A stretch of 6,562 nt of DNA from an uncultured Lachnospiraceae bacterium. Lineage in GTDB: Bacteria > Bacillota > Clostridia > Lachnospirales > Lachnospiraceae. The stretch covers positions 1 to 6,562 of the forward strand of contig CAJOPI010000086.1 in NCBI GenBank assembly GCA_905236275.1, given 5' to 3'. Below, in pieces: positions 1 to 6,440 of the stretch (positions within the stretch are counted from its first letter, which is position 1; every line of letters begins with the position of its first letter). The position numbers and the translations under genes were made by a program. Below the pieces are notes generated by a model. The model searched no databases, was not told where the DNA came from, and saw only the letters and a list, made by a program, of their open reading frames with translations.

Positions 1-1
1 A

Positions 2-658
2 ACCGCACTTTCCGGGGGCATGGGAAAGGGAAACAGGAGCCGCCTTTTAAAGTACGGCAAATACAGGATCCGCCACCAGAACCGGGCAATCGGACTCGAA
101 GACTTTGACAATCTCATTTATGAGAATTTCGGAAATATCGTCCATGTAAAGAGCTTTGACGGACTTGACGGAGAAGGAAAAAGAGCGGCAGGGCATGTAA
201 CGGTTGTCATAAGCGGAATGATAGAGGGCAATGAGCGGACTGAAAGGGAACTGTGCTCGAAGGTCAGGAACTTCCTTAGTGAAAGATGTGACTGTACCCT
301 TACGGAGTCAGGACTCCTTGAGGTGAGAACTGCGATACAGATTGAAATCTCCGCAGACGTTACGGTAGTGGTCGATAATCCTGAAGGGGCGGCAAAGACC
401 CAGGAGAAGGTCAATGAGACCATAAGCAGGCTTATAAATGAAAAATGGAGCAGTCGTGAGATCGGTGAGCAGATAAGGATAAACGAGATCTATAAATCGC
501 TGAAGACCGTTAAGAATATCAGAAGCATAAGGAAGATAATTTTCGAGGGCAGATGGTATGAAAACGGAAAGCTTATGCTTGCACCCATAGAATCGGACAC
601 GCAGTTCCCTTATTCGACTGTTAAATCCGGAGAACACAAGGTCAATATTGAATTATAG
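2..658 (+). CDS. Baseplate J-like protein (CIS wedge), C-terminal part, 5' truncated by window edge
   Basis: This frame is open from the left edge, and the codons before the first ATG (position 20) read TALSGG, which continues the protein sensibly. The ATG at 20 also lacks a spaced ribosome binding site, so I treat it as internal and the gene as truncated; 218 residues are visible. Visible residues 27-36 (NRAIGLEDFD) match the hallmark 'RAVT..DYE' turn of baseplate J/gp6-like wedge proteins, which follows a GG-x-(E/R)-rich helix. After it come a beta strand (GHVTVVISGM, 65-74), a charged helix (78-95), a strand pair (106-122) and another helix (134-147). This is the same order as in the C-terminal third of the downstream gene, so the two are probably paralogues. 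Such proteins form the wedge ring joining sheath and tube to the baseplate. No catalytic residues are expected. It probably shares a transcript with the next gene, 40 bases away. Confidence 0.82.
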   Translation, partial: TALSGGMGKGNRSRLLKYGKYRIRHQNRAIGLEDFDNLIYENFGNIVHVKSFDGLDGEGKRAAGHVTVVISGMIEGNERTERELCSKVRNFLSERCDCTLTESGLLEVRTAIQIEISADVTVVVDNPEGAAKTQEKVNETISRLINEKWSSREIGEQIRINEIYKSLKTVKNIRSIRKIIFEGRWYENGKLMLAPIESDTQFPYSTVKSGEHKVNIEL

Positions 659-698
659 TCCGTAAAAGAATGAAAAGGCTCATGGAGCGAGGGGAAAG

Positions 699-2732
699 AT
701 GATTCAGGCAAAAAATCTCGACAATCAGAACTTTGAAGACATAAGCGAACGTGCCGTATCGCGTATTCCTAATTATTCGGATAACTGGACTAATTTTAAT
801 CTTACCGATCCGGGTATCACGCTGATAGACCTGTTATCGTGGTACAAGGAAATGGAGCAGTATGAGATAAATTTTTACAGCGATGAGATCGCAGAGAGAC
901 TTCTCAGACTGACGGGAATGAGGCGTGGAAAATCAAGACCGGCAGAGGCGATGATACAGATCGATGATAAGACTGCCGGTTTCCGTCCGAAGTATTCAAG
1001 ACTGATGACGAAAGAGGGCATAATCTTTGAAACGGAGGAGATAATTCCCGAAAAGATTCCGAAGATAAAAAAGGTTTTCATAAAGGAGAAGGGATCTCTT
1101 ACAGAGGTAAGCGACATACTGAAGGAAGGTGTCGGCATCCACCCTTTCAGCGAATTTGAGAAGGAAAAGACGGAGCTTGTACTGGAATTTGACGAGATAA
1201 GGGACGATAGCGTGATGGTGAGCTTCGATGTGCTTGAGCATAGCGGGAGAGTGCGAAATGAACCGGATGAGTTCAGCGAGACACCGAGGGTTATTTTCTG
1301 GCACTGGGAAGGAAGCAGCAGTGACTGCCTGATGGAGGACGAGACCAATGCCCTGTCAAAAAGCGGACGCATAAAATTCAAGGTTCAGGGAAAAAGACTT
1401 GTCGGAGAGATCAGGGATGCGGGCTGCGAGGAGGAAGTTACGATAAGCCGTATAAAATGCGGTGATATAAAGATCAAACAGAAAAGAACCATTGCAAAGA
1501 CCGAATACAAGAAGATAGCAAGGGGCAGAAAGACCCCCGTAGAGCTGACTGATTTTTCAATGTCCGACTATGAGGTATCCGTATTTCTAAGGACTGAGAG
1601 GGGCTGGGAACAGATCCCCTATGAGGCGGTTTACCGGGATGAAGGGGTGATAATGAGCCTGACGGTTGACAGCTCCGGGGCAAAAGAGGATGACGGGGAA
1701 AATTTAAGGATATCCTATGCGGAGGCATTGCTTTACGAAGATCTTTTCTTTGATTCGTCGGGAATGCCGAAGCAGGAGATACAGCTGACGCTGAATGGGA
1801 TGATACCACTTGAGGATTCCTTCGTGATAATAGCCGACACACTTATGCCTGACGGAAGCATATCCGAGGAAGAGTGGAGGGAAGTAACGGATTTCCATTC
1901 TTCTGACGAGCGTTCAAGGGTTTTCGTCTATGACAGGGAAAACGAAAAGATCATATTCGGTGACGGTAAAAAGGGAGCGATAATCCCGAGGGGAGAAAAG
2001 GCAATACTTATCGCGGGAATGGAGCTTTCGGAATGCTCCGGCGGAAATATCCCGAAGAATGCAGGGCTTAAGTTTGTCGTGGATGAAAAAGAGGTCGAGA
2101 ACAGTGAGGCATATTTCGGACGCGACAGGGAAGAAATAAGGGATATGATGATGCGCTGCCGCAACAGGATAAACAGCACGAGGAAATGCGTTACGGTTGC
2201 CGATTTCGAGAGGGCGGCATACGAAACCGCGGGTCTCAGGGTTGGAAATGCAAGGGCAGTTCCGGGATTTGACAGACAGGAGCCTACAATGATCAGCCGT
2301 TATCCCGTGGTGACGATAGTGGTTACGCCTGATTCCGACAGGGAAAAGCCCATGCCTGATGAAAGATTTCTGAATGCGGTCAGGAGAAATATAGAAGACA
2401 GAAGGATAATCGGTACACTGGTCAGGGTAAGCGGTCCTGTATATATCCCGATAGACCTGCGAATGGAAGCATTGACTTCCGGCAATGTGTCAGAGGAGAA
2501 ACTTAAGGCAAAGATAAGGCAGGCACTTACGATCGGTAGACAAAGGAAAATAGGTGACAGTGTATTCGAGGGAGATATCGAAGCGGCAGCTTCGGAATTA
2601 GACGAGATATTGACAGTTACCAGGATAGAGATATCGACGAGTTCTCCCGAGTGCTACAAGGATGCTTATGGTTATCTGGAAATTCCGAAGGACGGAATAC
2701 CATGGCTTAGAAGTTTAAGGTTCAGGGGTTGA
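699..2732 (+). CDS. Baseplate J-like wedge protein of a contractile injection system
   Basis: A complete protein of 677 residues, within the usual size of the second baseplate J-like protein in eCIS loci. Residues 25-75 carry the N-terminal signature of the family: a Y.D.WT.FN.TDPGITLIDLL.WYKEM pattern followed by a helix ending RLTGM. Residues 415-450 hold the J-domain core: FGDG at 420-423, then KKG..IPRGE, and a Gly-rich SGGN at 447-450 corresponding to the usual 'GG..GN'. Residues 475-505 give the arginine-rich helix and the TVADFE turn; 535-645 are alternating strands and helices. The charged segment at about 110-300 is less conserved and I cannot assign it. The start is ATG at 699, with AGGGG at 690-694 about 4 bases upstream (short spacing) and GGAG at 684-687 as an alternative. 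By analogy with Afp11/Afp12 and T4 gp6/gp7, it would pair with the gene 1 product in each baseplate wedge, in the cytoplasm before assembly. The family call is firm; the exact wedge position is inferred. Confidence 0.93.
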   Translation: MIQAKNLDNQNFEDISERAVSRIPNYSDNWTNFNLTDPGITLIDLLSWYKEMEQYEINFYSDEIAERLLRLTGMRRGKSRPAEAMIQIDDKTAGFRPKYSRLMTKEGIIFETEEIIPEKIPKIKKVFIKEKGSLTEVSDILKEGVGIHPFSEFEKEKTELVLEFDEIRDDSVMVSFDVLEHSGRVRNEPDEFSETPRVIFWHWEGSSSDCLMEDETNALSKSGRIKFKVQGKRLVGEIRDAGCEEEVTISRIKCGDIKIKQKRTIAKTEYKKIARGRKTPVELTDFSMSDYEVSVFLRTERGWEQIPYEAVYRDEGVIMSLTVDSSGAKEDDGENLRISYAEALLYEDLFFDSSGMPKQEIQLTLNGMIPLEDSFVIIADTLMPDGSISEEEWREVTDFHSSDERSRVFVYDRENEKIIFGDGKKGAIIPRGEKAILIAGMELSECSGGNIPKNAGLKFVVDEKEVENSEAYFGRDREEIRDMMMRCRNRINSTRKCVTVADFERAAYETAGLRVGNARAVPGFDRQEPTMISRYPVVTIVVTPDSDREKPMPDERFLNAVRRNIEDRRIIGTLVRVSGPVYIPIDLRMEALTSGNVSEEKLKAKIRQALTIGRQRKIGDSVFEGDIEAAASELDEILTVTRIEISTSSPECYKDAYGYLEIPKDGIPWLRSLRFRG

Positions 2733-2736
2733 TAAG

Positions 2737-3843
2737 ATGGGAAAGAGTCAGAAAAAACTCAACTATATGAGGGCAGAGGACTGGCTTCGATGCAAAAGCA
2801 AGGGATTTATAAGAGAGGGCGACAGTCTGATGCTTGACCTCGAAAAGACGCGAACTGCCTTTCTGATCCTTCCTGTGATAGACAGCGGAGAACATGGCTA
2901 CTTCTGGGACAGACTCTCTCTTAAGGGCTTTTTCCCGAAGGACAGCGCGGTAAGTGTCTATGCGAAGACCTGGGACGGAAACGAGAGGGTTGGTGAGCTT
3001 GAAGATTTCAACATCTCGCTGAGCGATGAGAAGATCAGGAAAAAGCTTTATGACTTCACCGGTCTTCCCATTTCAAAAGGGACTGATTCACTTTTGTTTC
3101 TTCGCGGAAGAAAGCTTTTCCTCGCCTTTGAATTTTCCGCGGGCGGCAGGGAGGCACCAAGGCTTGATGCGATGTCGGTCACGGTGGACGGAGACCACAT
3201 GACGGATTATCTTCCGGCGATTTACAGGAATGATGATTTTACCAGGCGATTCCTCTCGATCTTCAACAGTATGTTCATCGACATGGAAGAGAGGATAGGG
3301 AATCTTCCTGAAATCTTTGACCTGAACTCGGACAGACCGGAGGTCATAAAAATGCTTGCCTCCTGGCTCGCCATATCCGGCTCACGCTATAGTGATGAAC
3401 AGCTTAAGGAATGGATACAGACTGCTTTCGAGGATTATGAAAACCTCTATACGAAAAAGGGCATCAGACGAAGTATAAAGAGGATGACGGGTAAGGACGC
3501 GCTGATCATAGAGCACTTCGAGGTCGATCCGAATTCCATAAGCAATATTGACTCGGAGATATACGAAAGACTTTACGGGGCGGATCCTTTTACCTTCTTC
3601 GTACTGCTTCCGGAGGATACCTTTAGGAGCAGGGAAGAGAAGGAAATATTTCTGGCAAACATGGCAGACCTGATTCCTGCCGGAAGAAAAATGGAACTTA
3701 TCATAATGAAAGAGGGAATACAGCTTGACTGGCATTCTTACCTCGGAGTCAATTCCGTTGTTGGTGATTATACCAGGGTTAAGATAGATGAAAACATGTC
3801 ACTACAGTTTGATACTGTAATTGGAGGAACTGAATACCGTTAG
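2737..3843 (+). CDS. Phage tail protein I / TIGR02242-like baseplate wedge protein
   Basis: A protein of 368 residues. Residues 157-250 fit the TIGR02242 tail-protein pattern: DYLPAIYR (157-164), a helix ending in FLSIFNSMF and IDMEERIGNLPEIFDL, then MLASWLA (206-212), a helix with an EDYENLY core, and KKGIRRSIKRMTG (240-252). Residues 286-325 give the later conserved strand-helix-strand (FTFFVLLPED, then IPAGRKMEL), and GVNSVVGD (337-344) matches the family's terminal 'IG..T.VG' turn. The first 150 residues are beta-rich, with repeated hydrophobic strands, and look like an added N-terminal sandwich; I do not recognise that part. In tailed phages and CIS, tail protein I-type proteins complete the wedge with the two J-like proteins, exactly the order seen here. 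ATG at 2737 lies 4 bases after the previous stop, with AGGGG (2724-2728) inside the end of that gene, so translation is probably coupled. Its stop codon lies within a hairpin. Confidence 0.9.
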   Translation: MGKSQKKLNYMRAEDWLRCKSKGFIREGDSLMLDLEKTRTAFLILPVIDSGEHGYFWDRLSLKGFFPKDSAVSVYAKTWDGNERVGELEDFNISLSDEKIRKKLYDFTGLPISKGTDSLLFLRGRKLFLAFEFSAGGREAPRLDAMSVTVDGDHMTDYLPAIYRNDDFTRRFLSIFNSMFIDMEERIGNLPEIFDLNSDRPEVIKMLASWLAISGSRYSDEQLKEWIQTAFEDYENLYTKKGIRRSIKRMTGKDALIIEHFEVDPNSISNIDSEIYERLYGADPFTFFVLLPEDTFRSREEKEIFLANMADLIPAGRKMELIIMKEGIQLDWHSYLGVNSVVGDYTRVKIDENMSLQFDTVIGGTEYR

Positions 3844-3865
3844 TGCTTTAGCACTTACGGTATTC
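3832..3865 (+). promoter_or_regulatory. Strong RNA hairpin overlapping the stop codon of the tail protein I gene
   Basis: The arms GAATACCGTTAGTGC (3832-3846) and GCACTTACGGTATTC (3851-3865) are inverted repeats with a single T-T mismatch (3841 against 3856) around a TTTA loop, and a T-G wobble could extend the base by one pair. The stop codon TAG at 3841-3843 lies inside the left arm. No T-run follows on either strand, so it is not a standard intrinsic terminator. It is more plausibly an mRNA stabiliser, a processing site or a partial attenuator that sets the ratio of wedge proteins to the gene downstream. The structure is seen directly; the role is inferred. Confidence 0.6.
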
Positions 3866-3876
3866 GCATCCGGGAC

Positions 3877-3892
3877 TATATGTCAACATATA
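3877..3892. promoter_or_regulatory. Perfect 16-base dyad in the widest intergenic gap, operator-like
   Basis: TATATGT and ACATATA flank a CA centre, giving a perfect 7-2-7 inverted repeat. It sits 11 bases downstream of the hairpin and 24 bases before the GAGGAG ribosome binding site of the next gene. Its size and symmetry fit a site for a dimeric regulator, and it is too AT-rich to form a strong RNA stem. I found no -35/-10 pair with acceptable spacing around it, so an associated promoter is unproven. AT-rich dyads of this length can also arise by chance in a gap like this. Confidence 0.3.
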
Positions 3893-3916
3893 AACTTGCT
3901 TACAAACTTATTATAC

Positions 3917-3922
3917 GAGGAG
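3917..3922 (+). promoter_or_regulatory. Ribosome binding site GAGGAG that fixes the start of the next gene
   Basis: GAGGAG lies 9 bases before the ATG at 3932. It is the best-spaced Shine-Dalgarno in this region. It decides in favour of the ATG at 3932 over an in-frame TTG at 3821, which would lie inside the upstream gene and prepend 37 residues with no family resemblance. Confidence 0.8.
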
Positions 3923-3931
3923 ATAAGGCTG

Positions 3932-5698
3932 ATGGCTAATGACTTTTTTCCGGTAGAGAGAAACAGATATTTTTACGGCAAGCTTTTAACGGTTAAGGAT
4001 TTTGAGGCGGAGCAGAATTACAACAGGAATAAGCACCGTTTTTCAAATATAGCCATGAACGGAGCGGGTGTCGTGTATGGTCTCGGAGTCACTGTACATG
4101 ACGATTCCACACTGCTTATCGAAAGCGGCTTTGCGATTGATTACGAGGGTCAGGAAATAATTCTCGAAGAGTCCCTCATAAGGAAACTTCCAATGATCGA
4201 CGGTTATGAATCGATAGGTGATTCCTCTGATGTATGGCTTGCGATCGCATATGAGGAGGAGGGAACAAAGCCTGTAAATGCCGTAAATACCGGGAACACG
4301 GCCAACAGTGAATTTAATATGACCCGTGAGGGCTACAGGCTTTTCCTCAGCGCGGAGAAACCTGACTTCAAGGAAATTCTCGAAAGCAATGGTTATAAAA
4401 ATGTCAGCACGATTTATTCTGACAACAAGCTTTCCATAGTTGCCGCGATTGACGATATAGTGGTTTCGGGCATGGATCTGAACGTGCATTTCCTTATCGT
4501 GAAGGATTATAATACTCCTCCGATAAACTTTGTGCTGACGGGTGAGAGCGAATTTACAGAGAGCGGTATAGTGGAGCTTGTATATTCGCAGGCATCGCAG
4601 GAAAAACGTCAGTGCATGATAGTCGATGTGCCGGTCATGATAGACGGTGTGAGCGAGTATATAGGACAGCTTTTCAGCAGAAATGTGGAGCTGAGTCTGG
4701 AGATCGGTTCCAGACATTACAAGAATTATGTAAAGATTCCGGCAGAGGTTAATGCCGTGTCCTCTGAGAGGGATGCGGACGAACTCAGGAGAAAGAGGGA
4801 CAATCTTGCCGTTCATTTAAGGGAGAAAAACGTTCCTATCTATCTTTCCAAGATAGAACTGATACATTCGACGGCAAGCGTATTCATCAATACCCTGACG
4901 GACCTGCCCTTCGAGCAGAAGATAAGGCGTGGTACTACAGAGGGAATAAAAAATTCCGGACTTATTAGTGTCGAAACGAAGGTAAGAAAGATTGAATACT
5001 GGCAGAAGCCCGATGTCAAATCTTCTTACAATCCGAAGAACGGAAAGCTTTCCTTTGAATTCGGCATTCCTGTTCCCGAACAGTATGATTACTCGGTATG
5101 TCATGGGGTGGTTGACCTTGAGATGCCGGGAGGAATAAAGGTTAATTCGAGATTTTATTCGGAGGAGATACCTCACGGACTGGGATCGGGTACGGTAGAT
5201 GTAAGACTCTCGATAGAATTTTTGTCTGAAGGAAACGGAAAGTCGATACTTTTCGGTAACAAGGAGGTATTCAAATCAAAAAATTCCGGCGTAAATCCGC
5301 CATGGGCCGAGGTTGCAGCGGTCGTGTTCCCGGAAAAGGGAACAATGAAGATCGGAGTCTGGCTTCATGATACGGTAGAGGGTAACAGGATCAGGGTTCA
5401 TTATTTCGCGCAAAAGCCTGAAAGGGATACGGACAGGATCTATGACAGGTCAAAGCCGGTGGTTCGCATACTGCCTGAGGTTACAAGGCTTTCGGCAGGC
5501 GACAGGCTGCATTTCAGGGCCATCGTCGAAGGCAGTGATGACAAGGGTGTAACCTTCAGGGTAGAGGAAGAAGGCGGTGGAGTTATCGATATAAATGGCG
5601 TATATCAGGCTCCGGAACAGACGGGTACTTACGAGATAGTTGCGGAATCAACCGCAGATCCCGAGTCGAAGGCAAGTGCTTATGTAATCGTAGAGTGA
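3932..5698 (+). CDS. CIS-associated baseplate/fibre-like protein with C-terminal Ig-like domain
   Basis: A protein of 588 residues from the ATG at 3932. Residues 5-80 carry a recognisable pattern, FPVERNRYFYGKLLTVKDF, then EQNYNRNKHR, GAGVVYGLGV, and SGFAIDYEGQEII. This resembles the 'R.RYF.GQLLT..DF..EQ.Y...R.R...HG.GVV.GL.V' domain that recurs as an unnamed gene beside J-like and tail protein I genes in bacterial CIS loci. I know the pattern but no agreed function. The middle is beta-rich: a SYNPKNGKLSFEF strand pair at 365-377 and EEIPHGLGSG at 411-420. Residues 508-588 look like a bacterial Ig-like (BIG2-type) domain: a SAGD turn, then GVTFRVEE, a Gly run, INGVYQAPEQTGTYEIVAEST, and a closing strand ending AYVIVE. 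There is no signal peptide, so the protein reaches the outside, if at all, as part of the particle. Placement after the wedge genes suggests an accessory baseplate part or short fibre whose Ig domain could contact a surface; that role is inferred. Confidence 0.85.
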   Translation: MANDFFPVERNRYFYGKLLTVKDFEAEQNYNRNKHRFSNIAMNGAGVVYGLGVTVHDDSTLLIESGFAIDYEGQEIILEESLIRKLPMIDGYESIGDSSDVWLAIAYEEEGTKPVNAVNTGNTANSEFNMTREGYRLFLSAEKPDFKEILESNGYKNVSTIYSDNKLSIVAAIDDIVVSGMDLNVHFLIVKDYNTPPINFVLTGESEFTESGIVELVYSQASQEKRQCMIVDVPVMIDGVSEYIGQLFSRNVELSLEIGSRHYKNYVKIPAEVNAVSSERDADELRRKRDNLAVHLREKNVPIYLSKIELIHSTASVFINTLTDLPFEQKIRRGTTEGIKNSGLISVETKVRKIEYWQKPDVKSSYNPKNGKLSFEFGIPVPEQYDYSVCHGVVDLEMPGGIKVNSRFYSEEIPHGLGSGTVDVRLSIEFLSEGNGKSILFGNKEVFKSKNSGVNPPWAEVAAVVFPEKGTMKIGVWLHDTVEGNRIRVHYFAQKPERDTDRIYDRSKPVVRILPEVTRLSAGDRLHFRAIVEGSDDKGVTFRVEEEGGGVIDINGVYQAPEQTGTYEIVAESTADPESKASAYVIVE

Positions 5699-5705
5699 GG
5701 ATGGG

Positions 5706-6440
5706 ATGGAAGATATAATTCGGGAAAAATACAAAATTGAATATGAGCTTAGGAATGTCCCGGGTTATACTGCCTACAGGGCTGTTGATATAGGGGACAG
5801 GGAAAAAAAGACCTATATCCTGAATGTCTATTCAGACGGAAATGTAAAGAGATTCGTAAAGACCTTTCATGACCTGAAAAACTGCCCGGAATACAGGGAA
5901 ACTTTTGTGGACGGAGGAAAGCTCGCTGCGGTATTTGACTATAAGACGGGCGAGGACATAGACCTTATATTTACAAAAAAAGCCGACCTCCCGATCGAAT
6001 ACAGGTTGAAATCCGTTGACCAGCTTTTGAATATAGGACTGATAGCGGAGTCATTTCCGGCGGACATAAAATTCAGGATCATAGAGCATGACAATTTTCA
6101 GGTGAAGAAGTCTTCTGAAAAGATAGAAGTGAATTTTATGATCGACCCTGATATCTATAATAAGGATTACGTGGATATACTGACAGGTGAGATAAGGAAA
6201 ATGCTGAAGAAGTCATTCACGGAACCGATAATAGAGCGGGAATTCTTTCTTCTCCTGAAACGGAAACCGGTGAAGGATGGAATAGAGCTTTATTCAAGAT
6301 GGAAAAAGCTGTTGCCTGACCTGAGAAAAGTATACAATAAACAGAATTCGATGCCGATAATAGAGTGGGCATTCTCGATAGTCATACAGAATATAAAGTG
6401 GTTCTTCATGAGAAGATCTGTCGGAAGGGATAAGAAATGA
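5706..6440 (+). CDS. Pseudokinase-like small protein with a hydrophobic basic C-terminal tail
   Basis: A protein of 244 residues, starting at ATG 5706 with GAGG at 5697-5700 overlapping the previous stop codon, so it is tightly coupled. I do not recognise a named family. The layout resembles a small protein kinase fold: YKIEYELRNVPGYTAYRAVDIG (about 9-30) looks like the first two strands and glycine loop; YILNVYSDG (37-45) sits where the third strand would be but has no lysine in the VAIK position; YRLKSVDQLLNIGLIAESF (99-117) resembles the helix before the catalytic loop; EHDNFQV (127-133) stands where 'DLKPENILV' would be, without the HRD aspartate; VNFMIDPD (142-149) replaces DFG. If the fold is right, it is catalytically dead. 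Residues 216-236 are hydrophobic and end in RR, with E220, Q228, N229 and K231 inside, so they look like an amphipathic membrane-associated helix rather than a full span. Between a CIS protein and a membrane protein, it could be a docking or regulatory scaffold. The coding call is firm; the fold is tentative. Confidence 0.88.
   Translation: MEDIIREKYKIEYELRNVPGYTAYRAVDIGDREKKTYILNVYSDGNVKRFVKTFHDLKNCPEYRETFVDGGKLAAVFDYKTGEDIDLIFTKKADLPIEYRLKSVDQLLNIGLIAESFPADIKFRIIEHDNFQVKKSSEKIEVNFMIDPDIYNKDYVDILTGEIRKMLKKSFTEPIIEREFFLLLKRKPVKDGIELYSRWKKLLPDLRKVYNKQNSMPIIEWAFSIVIQNIKWFFMRRSVGRDKK

Noticed and set aside
20..22. ATG at 20 as the true start of the first gene
   Set aside because: The frame is open to the left edge with family-like residues before it, and the protein would begin in the middle of a conserved J-like region.
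3832..3865. Hairpin as an intrinsic terminator
   Set aside because: No T-run follows the stem on either strand (the plus side continues GCATCCGGG), so the termination signal is incomplete. Kept as a structural or processing element instead.
3858..3886. Minus-strand promoter with a perfect TTGACA inside the dyad
   Set aside because: The complement of 3881-3886 reads TTGACA, but 16-17 bases further the sequence is AATACC/ATACCG, a poor -10, and no minus-strand gene follows.
3881..3916. Promoter before the fourth gene
   Set aside because: TTGCTT (3896-3901) and TTATAC (3911-3916) are only 9 bases apart, and no other pair has 16-18 base spacing. A start site after TTATAC would also fall in the ribosome binding site.
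4043..4816. A 257-codon open frame on the minus strand inside the fourth gene
   Set aside because: It lies wholly antisense to a well-supported coding region with family-like domains. Its translation is rich in His, Arg and Ile without any recognisable motif, and the gene order gives it no place.
5701..5718. ATG at 5701 as an alternative start for the sixth gene
   Set aside because: That frame runs MGWKI and then hits a stop. The ATG at 5706 is the one in the long frame.
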